A stretch of DNA of 64,000 nucleotides. It comes from Candidatus Avelusimicrobium pullicaecorum (GTDB taxonomy: Bacteria; Elusimicrobiota; Elusimicrobia; Elusimicrobiales; Elusimicrobiaceae). Position numbers and translations under genes: made by a program. Positions 25,388 to 33,908 of this stretch are shown here, in pieces (positions within the stretch are counted from its first letter, which is position 1; each line of letters opens with the position of its first letter). Below the pieces are notes generated by a model. That model searched no databases. It was not told where the DNA came from and worked only from the letters and a program-made list of their open reading frames with translations. Where the stretch lies: NCBI GenBank assembly GCA_944322825.1, contig CALUQD010000002.1, positions 42,608 to 106,607 on the forward strand, in the 5' to 3' direction.

Positions 25388-28300
25388 CTATTTTTCCGGT
25401 GCAGTGGCTGGTTCCTGCGTTTTTTCAACCGAACCATTCGGCTCCACCCGATCCTGCAGCTGCTGGGTGAAGGTCAGGCGGTCGCGGTGCACCAAGCCGG
25501 CTAAAGCGGGCACTTCTTTGCGGATGAAATACTCTTTTTCCAAATAAGGTTTCATCCCTTTAAAACGCAGGCGATAGACGGTTTTAACCGGGTAAAAGTC
25601 CGGCGTGAACAAGGCCAAATATCCCGCCAGGCCGCCGCCGTTTAAATAAGCCGGGCGTTCCCCCTTGTAGCCAATCAAGCGGGCGTGGGGATAGATGGTG
25701 GCTTTTAAATGCGGGATTTTCGTCAGCGCGGCTTCTGCCTGGCGCACGCCGATTAAATCGCGGGTGGGGTCCAGCCCGTCGCTCACCATCGTGCCGGCAC
25801 GAACCTGGTCCAAATCAGGCGCTTTTAAATCTTTCAAATAAGGCACCGAGTTTAAAGTGACCACTTGCGGCTGGAGGTTTTCCACGTTAAACGTGACCGC
25901 CCGGACGTGTTCAAAATTTACCGGCGTAAAACGGTGTATGGTAGAAGTGCCGTCATAGCCTTCGCGCACGCGGCCGGCGTAACCGCCGTCCGCAAACGAC
26001 ATTTGGCACACTCCGCCGATTTTGTCAAAATTATTGATTTGCATCGTCAGCGAAGAAGGATTGGCGTCTTCCAACACAGACGGGGAAACCCCGGCCACAT
26101 AATCGGCCTCGCTCACGCGCACGGCTTCGCTCATACGCACGTTTTTATTGATTTGGATGGTTTCTCCCTCCACCATTCTCCCGCTGAAAGATTTTTTGTA
26201 TTGCGCCGTCATCACCTGTCCGAATTGGTCCAGCGTCAGGAAATTCGAAGGTTTGCCCAGCACCAGCCAATTTTGGAATTTATCCCACCAGGAAAAATTG
26301 GGCGATTTGAATTGGCTGATATATTCCGCTTCGGCCAAGTCGCGCCGTTCGTTTTCCCAGGCGACCCATTTCTCGCTGTTAAGGAAGAATTCCGGCATAC
26401 GGCCTTCGGCAAAGAAGGCGGTGGGGCGCGTTTGCGTAAAATAATCTTTCAAACTTACGGAAGTTCCGTCATCCAACCGAATGTGTTTGCGCCACAACCG
26501 GTTGATTAAATTCCGGTCGGCTTTCAACCCGCGGCCGCGGATTTCGTCCACGAGTTCTTTCCAGTTATGGCGCAGCCAAGCGGTCATCCGCGGATCGTTT
26601 TTATAACGGAACCCTTGTTTAAAGCTGTAATCTGCCATCGTGGTGGCGAGGTCAATCAATTCCACATTGTGGGTGTAGATGGAACCGTCTTCTTCGGCCA
26701 ATTCCACAAAGCGTCTGACGTTCTCGTTAAATTTGTTTTTGTAGTATCCGGCCGGCAATCGTCTAGTACCCACAATTAAGCGGTCGTCATACATAAAGTC
26801 GGGCAGGCGGCCGGTTTCGCGGATGGGGTTCAAAATCACCCGTTCGGCTTCGTCCAGCGGCATATAATACAAGTATTCCATCACGTTGTTTGCTTTGGCG
26901 GCGGACATCCCTTCGATGGCTTCCACCTGGTCGCGCGGACGGAAATAACCGTTTGTATAGTACTCCATCCAATTGCGGATGATGCCTTCTTCGTCCTTTA
27001 AGCCGGAAGGATATTCCCTGCTGATAAGGCCCGCACGCGGAATTTCGTCCAACACGGGCACAACGGGTTGATATTCCCCGTTATTTTTAGCCGCCGATTT
27101 GGGCTTTCCTTCTTGGGAAGGTTTAAACCAATTAGCGATTTTTCTGCCCCACTCCATCACGGGGAGCCCCGCATACAACACGCCGGAATGATCGGCGGCG
27201 GCTGTTTCGGCCGGATTATTTTCCGGCGCGGCAGAAGCCGGCTGCACATCCGCCGGCACAGGCTCTGGCTGGACCGATTCCGCGGTTACAGCGGCCTGGA
27301 CAGCGGCAGGCTTGGGCTGGGAGGCAGCGGTTTCGTGTTTCGGCGCCGAAACTGCCCGAGAGGGTTTTAAGGCCAAGTATTTTTGGGTAGCATCGGCGGA
27401 CACATCCAACTGCATAGCGGCCACGCGGCTAACTTTGGAAAAAGTTTTTTCCCAAGCAGAAAAATCGGTTTTAGCCGCGGCTTCTTTGGCCAGCAGTACG
27501 GTTACCGGCAGGTGTTGCTGTGCGGCAAACGCGGCGAATTGCTCCTGCGCGTAGCTGGGCCGTGCCGACGCCAGCAGTTGCTGGAGGAACGGATAAGCCT
27601 TTAACGCGGTCAGGGCGCGGGCCGAAGCCGTAAAAGCGACCGGCTCCAACGCGCCGGACGCGCAAGAACGGTAGAAATCCAAAATCAGCCGGGCGTCTTT
27701 TTCCGAACCGTAAAATCCAAGCGCGCTGACATCCGCCGCCGCCCGGGCGGCTTCCTGCAATACCTCCGGCGAAGGCTCGGCGGACGCGGATTGCTGCAGC
27801 AACTGGATGCGGCGGATTAAATCGGTACGGAAAAGCGGCAAGGCTTGGTTCAGCTGGCGGGACGACGGAACCACGCCGCGGCGCACGGTAAGCGTCAAAA
27901 ATTCATCTTGCAGCAAATCGGCCCGCACCGCGGAAGGATATACCTGCAAAATCTGGTCCAGCAACGCGGCGGATTGGCGGCCGCTTGCCACCTGCCGGCG
28001 GATGGATTTTGCGGCGAATTGTTTGGCCTTTTTGGCGGCCAGAGCCTGCTGGGTGACGGCTCTTTCCAAAGCGTTTGTATTCAAAACAGCTTTGCCGGTG
28101 CCGGGGTGCACCGTGCCTTTGACCCTTCTTTTGGCCGTCGCTTGGCCAGTCGGGCGGACCGAAGCAGTCGGGCGGACTGAACCAGTCGGGCGGACCGAAG
28201 CAGTCGGGCGGAGCGAACCGGTCGCCCGCGCCTTAACAGCCGCCGACGGTATTTTTTTAAATGCGCCGACAGCCGCTTTCTCTCCGCTGGCAGTAAGGGC

Positions 28301-28393
28301 TTTTGCGGCCGCAGTGCCGGCTTTGGCAGGCGTCTGGGCAACGGCCGTATGGCACATAAAAATTCCGGCTAATAAACAAAGAAATGTTCGCAT
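25388..28393 (-). CDS. Large exported protein of unknown function (1001 residues)
   Basis: Not recognised. The signal peptide cleaves after AVA, giving Gln20. Residues about 20-110 are Ala/Lys/Pro-rich and include a hexapeptide array (SVRPTA/SVRPTG, four units). Residues about 115-330 are Ala/Gln/Leu-rich and helical; 340-410 form a Pro/Ala/Glu linker. From about 450 on there is a compact domain with much aromatic and charged residue content (for example WMEYYTNGYFRPRDQVEA, NFSWWDKFQNWLVLGKP, GGVCQMSFADGG) and a disordered tail. No catalytic motif or transmembrane helix was seen. SD AAGGAAGG supports the start. It is probably periplasmic or surface-exposed. Confidence 0.85.
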   Translation of the reverse strand: MRTFLCLLAGIFMCHTAVAQTPAKAGTAAAKALTASGEKAAVGAFKKIPSAAVKARATGSLRPTASVRPTGSVRPTASVRPTGQATAKRRVKGTVHPGTGKAVLNTNALERAVTQQALAAKKAKQFAAKSIRRQVASGRQSAALLDQILQVYPSAVRADLLQDEFLTLTVRRGVVPSSRQLNQALPLFRTDLIRRIQLLQQSASAEPSPEVLQEAARAAADVSALGFYGSEKDARLILDFYRSCASGALEPVAFTASARALTALKAYPFLQQLLASARPSYAQEQFAAFAAQQHLPVTVLLAKEAAAKTDFSAWEKTFSKVSRVAAMQLDVSADATQKYLALKPSRAVSAPKHETAASQPKPAAVQAAVTAESVQPEPVPADVQPASAAPENNPAETAAADHSGVLYAGLPVMEWGRKIANWFKPSQEGKPKSAAKNNGEYQPVVPVLDEIPRAGLISREYPSGLKDEEGIIRNWMEYYTNGYFRPRDQVEAIEGMSAAKANNVMEYLYYMPLDEAERVILNPIRETGRLPDFMYDDRLIVGTRRLPAGYYKNKFNENVRRFVELAEEDGSIYTHNVELIDLATTMADYSFKQGFRYKNDPRMTAWLRHNWKELVDEIRGRGLKADRNLINRLWRKHIRLDDGTSVSLKDYFTQTRPTAFFAEGRMPEFFLNSEKWVAWENERRDLAEAEYISQFKSPNFSWWDKFQNWLVLGKPSNFLTLDQFGQVMTAQYKKSFSGRMVEGETIQINKNVRMSEAVRVSEADYVAGVSPSVLEDANPSSLTMQINNFDKIGGVCQMSFADGGYAGRVREGYDGTSTIHRFTPVNFEHVRAVTFNVENLQPQVVTLNSVPYLKDLKAPDLDQVRAGTMVSDGLDPTRDLIGVRQAEAALTKIPHLKATIYPHARLIGYKGERPAYLNGGGLAGYLALFTPDFYPVKTVYRLRFKGMKPYLEKEYFIRKEVPALAGLVHRDRLTFTQQLQDRVEPNGSVEKTQEPATAPEK
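28147..28218. repeat. 18-bp tandem repeat, four copies, inside the 1001-residue gene
   Basis: Unit CAGTCGGGCGGACCGAAG, copies at 28147, 28165, 28183 and 28201 with one to two changes each. It encodes the SVRPT hexapeptide array, likely to vary in copy number by slippage. Confidence 0.9.
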
Positions 28394-28456
28394 AGTGCAT
28401 CCTTCCTTATAAAAAGTCTTATTTTAGATTATGGAAAATATCCCCCCTACAAGCAA

Positions 28457-28492
28457 GGGCCATTAGCCCCAGTTAGAAAGGGCTAATGGTCC
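28457..28492. other. Long hairpin between mrp and the 1001-residue gene
   Basis: GGGCCATTAGCCC (28457-28469) pairs with GGGCTAATGGTCC (28480-28492), 13 bp with one G-T. A second small hairpin (CCTATT/AATAGG, 28491-28507) follows. No T-tract is adjacent on the minus strand, so it is either a Rho-independent terminator of unusual form or an RNA processing or stability element. Confidence 0.45.
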
Positions 28493-28511
28493 TATTGGAA
28501 AAATAGGCCTT

Positions 28512-29339
28512 TTATAGGGCGGCCAATTTGTCGGCCAACGGGGCGACGGCGTCCTCGCGCACGAACGCTATGCGGCCTTCGTCAGCCGCCTGGGCCACGG
28601 CGGGGTTTAGCGGCACGCGCATCACGGGGGAAATGTTAAATTCTTTGCCCATTTCTTCCGCGCGGCTTTTGCCAAAGAGTTCAATTTCTTTGCCGCAGTC
28701 GGGGCATTTTAAATAACTCATATTCTCCACCAGCCCCAACACCGGCACATGCATCATCTGCGCCATTTTGACGGCCTTGCCCACAATCATCTGCACCAGT
28801 TCCTGCGGGGAGGACACAATCACAATTCCGTCCACCGGCAGGCTTTGAAAGACGGTCAGCGTCACGTCCCCGGTGCCGGGCGGCATATCAATAAACAGGT
28901 AGTCCACGTCCTCCCAAATGACGTCCGTCCAAAACTGGCGTACGGTGCCCGTAATCAGCGCGCCGCGCCAGATGACGGGGTCGGTTTCTTTTTCCAGCAG
29001 TAAATTTAGCGACATCACCTGTACGCCTTCCTGGCTTTTGACGGGGTAAATGCCGTCCTGGTCGCCGGTGGCGCGTTCGTGTATGCCAAAGATTTTGGGA
29101 ATGGAGGGGCCGGTAATATCGGCGTCCAGCACGCCGCAGGAGTAGCCGCGGCGCGTCATTTCCGACGCGAGCAACGCGGTGACGAAGGATTTACCTACCC
29201 CGCCTTTGCCGCTCACCACACCGATGACGTGTTTGATGCGGCTTCTCAAATGCGGTTTGTCTTTGGGCATTTGGCCCGGTTTGCGGCTGGAGCAGTTGGC
29301 GCTGCAGGAGCTGCAATCGTGGTTGCAATTTTCGCTCAT
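28512..29339 (-). CDS. mrp: Mrp/NBP35-family iron-sulfur carrier ATPase
   Basis: 275 residues. The N-terminus has a cysteine array C5-x3-C9-x2-C12-x3-C16, like eukaryotic Nbp35. The deviant Walker A SGKGGVGKS is at residues 43-51, and the CxxC cluster-bridging motif is in LKCPDCGKE. The protein assembles and transfers [4Fe-4S] clusters in the cytosol. Having both the Nbp35-like N-terminal Cys and the CxxC motif is seen in many anaerobes. It is separated from the GDYXXLXY gene by 10 bp and is probably co-transcribed. Confidence 0.93.
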   Translation of the reverse strand: MSENCNHDCSSCSANCSSRKPGQMPKDKPHLRSRIKHVIGVVSGKGGVGKSFVTALLASEMTRRGYSCGVLDADITGPSIPKIFGIHERATGDQDGIYPVKSQEGVQVMSLNLLLEKETDPVIWRGALITGTVRQFWTDVIWEDVDYLFIDMPPGTGDVTLTVFQSLPVDGIVIVSSPQELVQMIVGKAVKMAQMMHVPVLGLVENMSYLKCPDCGKEIELFGKSRAEEMGKEFNISPVMRVPLNPAVAQAADEGRIAFVREDAVAPLADKLAAL

Positions 29340-29349
29340 ACTAAAACCT

Positions 29350-29781
29350 CTATTTAATTTCGTTAAATTGTTCGTCCGTCAACGCATCTATCAAAAAACG
29401 TCCGTCCGGCAGGCGGCGCATTTTGGCGTAAACGGCGGTTTCGTATTTTTTGCCGGTGCCTTCCTGGAAATAAAACTGGTGCGGCAATTTAAAACGCCAT
29501 CCGTGGTAAGCAATTTTTACCGGCTGGTTCGTTTTTTCCGTTTGCACCACGCCGTTTTCCGCCGCATAGAACAACATCGGGTTTTCCCGCGCATCGGAAC
29601 GGTTTTCTATATCATAGGATAGGGACATATAATCCCCGCTAAGTAACGCCCGCGGGTCCACGGGGGCGATTTTAAAATAAAACACGGGCGCGTTCTTCCG
29701 CGCGGCCTGGGTATAGGAAGCATATCCCCCCAACAAAACGGTCAGCAACAACGAAACCCCTAAAAAGAGTTTAGCGCGCAT
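29350..29781 (-). CDS. GDYXXLXY-domain protein
   Basis: 143 residues. An N-terminal signal anchor (LFLGVSLLLTVLLGGYASY) precedes a periplasmic domain holding the family signature LSGDYMSLSYDI. The domain is usually found next to DUF4401 and DUF2157 membrane proteins, as here. Function is unknown. Its start overlaps the DUF4401 gene by 11 bp. Confidence 0.88.
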   Translation of the reverse strand: MRAKLFLGVSLLLTVLLGGYASYTQAARKNAPVFYFKIAPVDPRALLSGDYMSLSYDIENRSDARENPMLFYAAENGVVQTEKTNQPVKIAYHGWRFKLPHQFYFQEGTGKKYETAVYAKMRRLPDGRFLIDALTDEQFNEIK

Positions 29782-30679
29782 AGTTTCTCCTCTTTAGCCC
29801 GACATACAGGGCCAGCAGTGCCAGGCCCGAAGCCCACAGGTAAAAACTTTTTACCAGCAGCGTCGTTTGCATATGATAGTACAGCCACACCAGCGACAGC
29901 CCAAACACCGCCGTTCCCACAATTTTCAGGCTCAGCCGGTTTTGGCTGTAAGCTAACGCCAAAAGCGCCGCGCCCATCATCGTACCGTTATTCGTCAGAT
30001 ACGAAAGCACCAAAATCAACGCCGCCACCCCGATATGGAATTTTTCCCGCGCGCGCCAAGCGTACACGCCGACCAAGCAGACCCCCAACGCCAAAGCATT
30101 CTGCGGCAGAAAGGTTTTTACTTCGCCCAACAGCAACAGCGCAAACGGCACCGTGCAGGCCAGCAGCATTCCCCACGCAATCGGGCGGATATTTTCGTTT
30201 GGCACGAAAAACAATACATAAGCTAACACAAACAGCAAAATGGCAGCCGGTTCCATATAGGGTACCAATGCCGGCAGATATTCAAACACTACCAAAAACG
30301 CCATCAACACACTGCCAAATGCCATAATTGTGCGGTCTAATTTTTGGGTAAAAACGGGGTAACTAAGCGCCGTAGCGCCCCACATCAAAAGGCACCGCTG
30401 AAAAGGAGTTGAGGGCCACAACTCCATCAAGCCAAAAATCAGCATCCCTTTGCCGCAGATTGAAAACGCCAGCGCCACCTGCATAAAAAACACACGGGAT
30501 AGCCCACTGGTACGCTCCATCTTATAGGTAAACACAGCGGCAAAGCCCACAAGCACCGCGCCTGCCAGCTGGACGCTGGCCAACCCCATTACCAGCATTG
30601 ACAACAAACACGCCAGCCACGCCCCCACCGCCAACAGGGCCGACACCATAAAAGGCAGTTTGGTTTCCGTATTAGTCAC
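29771..30679 (-). CDS. DUF4401-like polytopic membrane protein
   Basis: 302 residues with about ten hydrophobic helices and short loops, few charged residues inside membrane spans, and ending LALLYVGLKRRNYAR. Identity rests on the conserved neighbourhood (DUF2157 upstream, GDYXXLXY downstream) plus membrane pattern, more than on a diagnostic motif. It overlaps the upstream gene by 8 bp, suggesting a stoichiometric complex. Role unknown. Confidence 0.75.
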   Translation of the reverse strand: MTNTETKLPFMVSALLAVGAWLACLLSMLVMGLASVQLAGAVLVGFAAVFTYKMERTSGLSRVFFMQVALAFSICGKGMLIFGLMELWPSTPFQRCLLMWGATALSYPVFTQKLDRTIMAFGSVLMAFLVVFEYLPALVPYMEPAAILLFVLAYVLFFVPNENIRPIAWGMLLACTVPFALLLLGEVKTFLPQNALALGVCLVGVYAWRAREKFHIGVAALILVLSYLTNNGTMMGAALLALAYSQNRLSLKIVGTAVFGLSLVWLYYHMQTTLLVKSFYLWASGLALLALYVGLKRRNYAR

Positions 30680-31517
30680 GGCATTCCTCCCTGCGGCTTA
30701 GGGCATACACCGCCCCGGCGCTCAGCACAAAAACAAAAAGAACCCCTAACACCAAAACTACTTCATTTTCTATGTTAAACCAAGAAACAATTTGCTTGAT
30801 TAGCAAAATATCCAAAGCAAATGCACAAAAACCCAGCTGTGCCGCCCCGCGGCGAAAACGCCACGCATATCCCGCCAACAGAATCATCAGCCCCAAACTG
30901 CCCCAAAAATGTATACTCCACCCGCCAAACAGGCCGCACAGCAGGCAGAACCACAGCGCCGCTGCCAGGAAGAAAAGAGAAAATAATCCTCTTTTTCCGC
31001 TGCGCAGCATACTCCATTCGCTTACGGAAAAACAGCCCGTATTAAAAATAGTCCATATCCACAAATCACCGTACAAAATCATATAGCCGTTGCACACCGC
31101 CGCCCACAGCAGCCACAGCCAGCGGTTCCCCGCCAATAGCGCAAGCGGCACCAGGCATACCGCCCAGGCCAGGCAAAATTCATACACAAAGGCCCCCGTT
31201 TGGTACACTTGGCCGTACACTACCCAAAACAACCCTACAAACAGCCCGCACGCAAACGAAAGCACCTTGCCCGTACCGCTTTCCAGTCCGAAACGGTACG
31301 CCGCCGCCGCACAGGCCGCCAGCCCAATAAGCGGCAAGGCAAATTTATAAAGCGTGCCCCAGGCGCCCCAGTTGTACGCCACAAAACACACCGTCCCCGC
31401 CAAAAAGAGCGCCGCCCCCATCAGGCCGCACAGTGGGCCCGCCCAAGGGGGCAGAGCAGATAAAAAATCCGTTCGAAATAAAGCGTTTTTTATATATGTC
31501 TTATTCATATTGTTCAT
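30672..31517 (-). CDS. DUF2157-like membrane protein
   Basis: 281 residues, about nine hydrophobic helices. The DUF2157 family hallmark of a short cytoplasmic N-terminus followed by GAALFLAGTVCFVAYNW is present. Two starts are possible: ATG 31517 and ATG 31508. The TATAAT on the minus strand (31516-31521) overlaps the first ATG and lies 7 nt before the second, so 31508 as a leaderless start is attractive. It leads the three-gene DUF2157-DUF4401-GDYXXLXY module, possibly followed by mrp. Confidence 0.78.
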   Translation of the reverse strand: MNNMNKTYIKNALFRTDFLSALPPWAGPLCGLMGAALFLAGTVCFVAYNWGAWGTLYKFALPLIGLAACAAAAYRFGLESGTGKVLSFACGLFVGLFWVVYGQVYQTGAFVYEFCLAWAVCLVPLALLAGNRWLWLLWAAVCNGYMILYGDLWIWTIFNTGCFSVSEWSMLRSGKRGLFSLFFLAAALWFCLLCGLFGGWSIHFWGSLGLMILLAGYAWRFRRGAAQLGFCAFALDILLIKQIVSWFNIENEVVLVLGVLFVFVLSAGAVYALSRREECRD

Positions 31518-31549
31518 TATACTAAATGCGTCCCAACTAGTGGAAAAGC

Positions 31550-31555
31550 TATAAT
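31550..31555 (+). promoter_or_regulatory. TATAAT immediately upstream of the hydrolase start
   Basis: A perfect -10 hexamer ends 6 nt before the ATG at 31562, with no Shine-Dalgarno between, as in leaderless genes. No good -35 was found. Confidence 0.5.
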
Positions 31556-31561
31556 ATAAGT

Positions 31562-32383
31562 ATGATTTGGCTGATTCTTTTGGCCGCCGCGGCCTTTATT
31601 TGGTATGTGTTAGCGCGCCTGGGGGCGCATATCGTGTTCCGTCCGCAAAAAAAGCGGTGGCCGCTCAAACTGCCGTTTGAAAACGCCGCTTTCGACGCCC
31701 CGGACGGCAAAAAAATCACCGGGGTATATTTGCCCGCCAAAAAGGATTTTCCGACGTTGCTTTTTTTCCACGGGCGCGGCGGGAATGTATCGCACTTTGA
31801 AACATTTGCCCAAGCCTACGCCCCGCTGGGATACGGCGTGTTTATGTTTGATTACCGCGGCTTTGGCCTTACCCGCGGGCGGCCTTCGCAAAAAACCGTG
31901 TTTGAGGACGCCCTGGCCGCGGCGCGGTATTTGATGAACGTCAAAAAAATTCGCCCGCAAGACATCGTGCTCTACGGCCATTCCCTGGGCAACGCGCCCG
32001 CCTTATACACGGCCAGCACTCTGCATAAACTTCCTTTCAAAGCGCTTATTTTGCAAAGCCCGTTTTTAAGTACGCCCGATATGGCCGTTTGCTTGTGGAC
32101 GCACGCGTATGACCCGTCCTCCTGGTTCTACCGGCTGTCTGCCGCGGCAGTTACGCCGTTTTTGTATTTCAACCGTTTTGAAAATACGGCTCCGGCACGT
32201 ACGCTAAAACTGCCCGTGCTGGCGTGTATGAGCCGCACGGACGCCACCATTCCCTGGCGGATGAGCGCGCGGCTGGCGGATTACATCCCCCACGCCAAAC
32301 GGTTTTTATCTCCAACCGGCGGACACGATGACTTTGCCTGGGCCGCCCAAGCCGCAAATGATTTTTTAAAAAATCTTTCTTAA
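31562..32383 (+). CDS. Alpha/beta hydrolase, membrane-anchored
   Basis: 273 residues. An N-terminal helix (LILLAAAAFIWYVLA) anchors an alpha/beta-hydrolase domain. The oxyanion-hole strand is LLFFHGRGGN, the nucleophile elbow GHSLGN holds Ser141, the acid is probably Asp in SRTDATIPW, and the base His is in GGHDDF. It resembles the BAAT/YqkD-like esterases of the Hydrolase_4 type. Substrate unknown. It is the intact copy of a tandem pair; the second gene starts 43 bp downstream. Confidence 0.88.
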   Translation: MIWLILLAAAAFIWYVLARLGAHIVFRPQKKRWPLKLPFENAAFDAPDGKKITGVYLPAKKDFPTLLFFHGRGGNVSHFETFAQAYAPLGYGVFMFDYRGFGLTRGRPSQKTVFEDALAAARYLMNVKKIRPQDIVLYGHSLGNAPALYTASTLHKLPFKALILQSPFLSTPDMAVCLWTHAYDPSSWFYRLSAAAVTPFLYFNRFENTAPARTLKLPVLACMSRTDATIPWRMSARLADYIPHAKRFLSPTGGHDDFAWAAQAANDFLKNLS

Positions 32384-32425
32384 AAATTGTTTTTATGGTA
32401 GGATAAACCATAGGGTTTTAGCAAT

Positions 32426-33307
32426 ATGAAAAAATATATTCCTACGCTGATTTTATTTTTCCTGCTTGTGTGCTGGGCGGTATTTTTTGATCGCACCACC
32501 GACCATTTTATATTCGAGCCGTCCCGGCAGATTTATTCGCTCCAAACGCCGTTTAAAGAAATCTCTTTCCGCACGGCAGACGGCCACAACCTCTATGCGC
32601 TTTATCACCCCGCCCAAGCCGGCAAACCGACCTTGTTGTTCTTCCACGGGAGCAAATACAACATCTATACATTCCAGGATTTTGTCCTGCCGTATGCCAA
32701 ACGGGGCTTCGGCATTTTTCTGTTCGACTACCGCGGCTACGGCAAAAGCGAAGGTTCCCCTTCCCAGCAAAATATGTACAAAGATTCCCAAGCGGCGCTG
32801 TTCGAGTTAATGCTCAAACAACATATTTTGCCCAAGGAAATTGTGTTATGGGGTTTTGCGTTGGGCAGTTCCCCGGCCCTATACGTAGCGGCCACCTATA
32901 ACAAGCTGCCGTTCAAGGCCGTGATTTTGCAGAGTCCTTTTACCAATATGGCGGATATGGGTTTTTATTTGCTGGCCCAAAAATATGACGGAACCTGGGG
33001 CGCTACGGTGTTGCCCTTATTTTTAAAACCGCTCTTATGGAATAAAAATTTCGACAATATCCCGCTGATAGTGCAAGTCCGTGCGCCTATGCTGATTGGG
33101 TTTTCCCGCCTGGACCGCACCGTCCCCTGGACGATGAGCCGCGCCCTGGCGGTCAAAGCGCCCGCAGGCACACAGCAATTTTTCTCGCCTACGGGCATAC
33201 ACGACAGCCCGGAATGGTTCGAAAAAGCCGCCTTGGAATTTTTAAATTCTTTGGATAATTCCGCCCCCGCCCAGAGTGAGGCGTCCCCCAAAAACGCCGC
33301 AAAATAA
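32426..33307 (+). CDS. Alpha/beta hydrolase paralogue lacking the nucleophile serine
   Basis: 293 residues, collinear with the preceding hydrolase: N-terminal hydrophobic anchor, LLFFHGSKYN, FDYRGYGKS, LPFKAVILQSPF, and the SRLDRTVPW and TGIHDSPEW blocks retaining Asp and His. The nucleophile elbow, however, reads WGFALGSS: the Ser of G-x-S-x-G is Ala145 (codon GCG at 32858). The reading frame is otherwise intact and well conserved, so this looks like a pseudoenzyme under selection, and not decay. It might bind ligand or its paralogue. Confidence 0.85.
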   Translation: MKKYIPTLILFFLLVCWAVFFDRTTDHFIFEPSRQIYSLQTPFKEISFRTADGHNLYALYHPAQAGKPTLLFFHGSKYNIYTFQDFVLPYAKRGFGIFLFDYRGYGKSEGSPSQQNMYKDSQAALFELMLKQHILPKEIVLWGFALGSSPALYVAATYNKLPFKAVILQSPFTNMADMGFYLLAQKYDGTWGATVLPLFLKPLLWNKNFDNIPLIVQVRAPMLIGFSRLDRTVPWTMSRALAVKAPAGTQQFFSPTGIHDSPEWFEKAALEFLNSLDNSAPAQSEASPKNAAK

Positions 33308-33349
33308 TTTTCTCTGTGATACACGCCCACACAAACCCCGGAAGTTTGG

Positions 33350-33355
33350 TATAAT
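33350..33355 (+). promoter_or_regulatory. Promoter -10 of tRNA-Ser
   Basis: TATAAT 43 nt upstream of the mature tRNA 5' end; the -35 is not clear. Confidence 0.5.
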
Positions 33356-33398
33356 ATGGATAGACGCCTGAGGCCCGCCACTCGGCGATGGCGTAATT

Positions 33399-33487
<89 letters not shown>

Positions 33488-33490
33488 TTA

Positions 33491-33514
33491 AAAAGCACCC
33501 GCAAGGGTGCTTTT
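33491..33514 (+). terminator. Terminator after tRNA-Ser
   Basis: AAAAGCACCC / GGGTGCTTTT with a GCAA tetraloop and further T residues. Confidence 0.92.
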
Positions 33515-33570
33515 TTATGGGCGGATGGAGCGGCATAAACTGCTTTATGCCGCGCACGGGTACGCAACTG

Positions 33571-33864
33571 TTACGGTTTCTTTTTACGTTTTGGATTTTG
33601 CGGAAACCAGCCTTTTTTTACCCGCTGTTCCTGCTCAAACAATTCCAAAATACTCCACCAGCACGTAAACCCCGTTACCGAAAGAGCCCCCGCCAGTATC
33701 TGGCCCGGGGTAACCAAGGCCCAGCCCAAAAACACAATTCCCGCCACTCCAAAAAGCGGCCAGATCTTTTTGGAAAAATAATATTCCGCTTTAATAACAA
33801 TCGGATGGAACAACCCAATAATCAAAAAAGCCAATGCACCCACAACCAGGCTTTGCCAATTCAT
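33571..33864 (-). CDS. DUF4491 family small membrane protein
   Basis: 97 residues from ATG 33864, which has a G-rich Shine-Dalgarno (GGGGG); an upstream in-frame start would add non-family sequence. Three hydrophobic helices are seen, with the family-typical opening NWQSLVVGALAFLIIGLFHP and ending LFEQEQRVKKGWFPQNPKR. Family function is unknown. It is monocistronic and divergent from fmt, sharing a 44-bp spacer. Confidence 0.88.
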   Translation of the reverse strand: MNWQSLVVGALAFLIIGLFHPIVIKAEYYFSKKIWPLFGVAGIVFLGWALVTPGQILAGALSVTGFTCWWSILELFEQEQRVKKGWFPQNPKRKKKP

Positions 33865-33908
33865 ACCCGCCCCCTTTGCAAAAACTAAATTTGTTATCAT
33901 TATAGTAT

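Noticed and set aside
28147..28218. Short tandem repeat considered as a CRISPR or integration repeat
   Set aside because: The 18-bp units are directly adjacent with no spacers and lie in frame in a coding gene, encoding a hexapeptide array.
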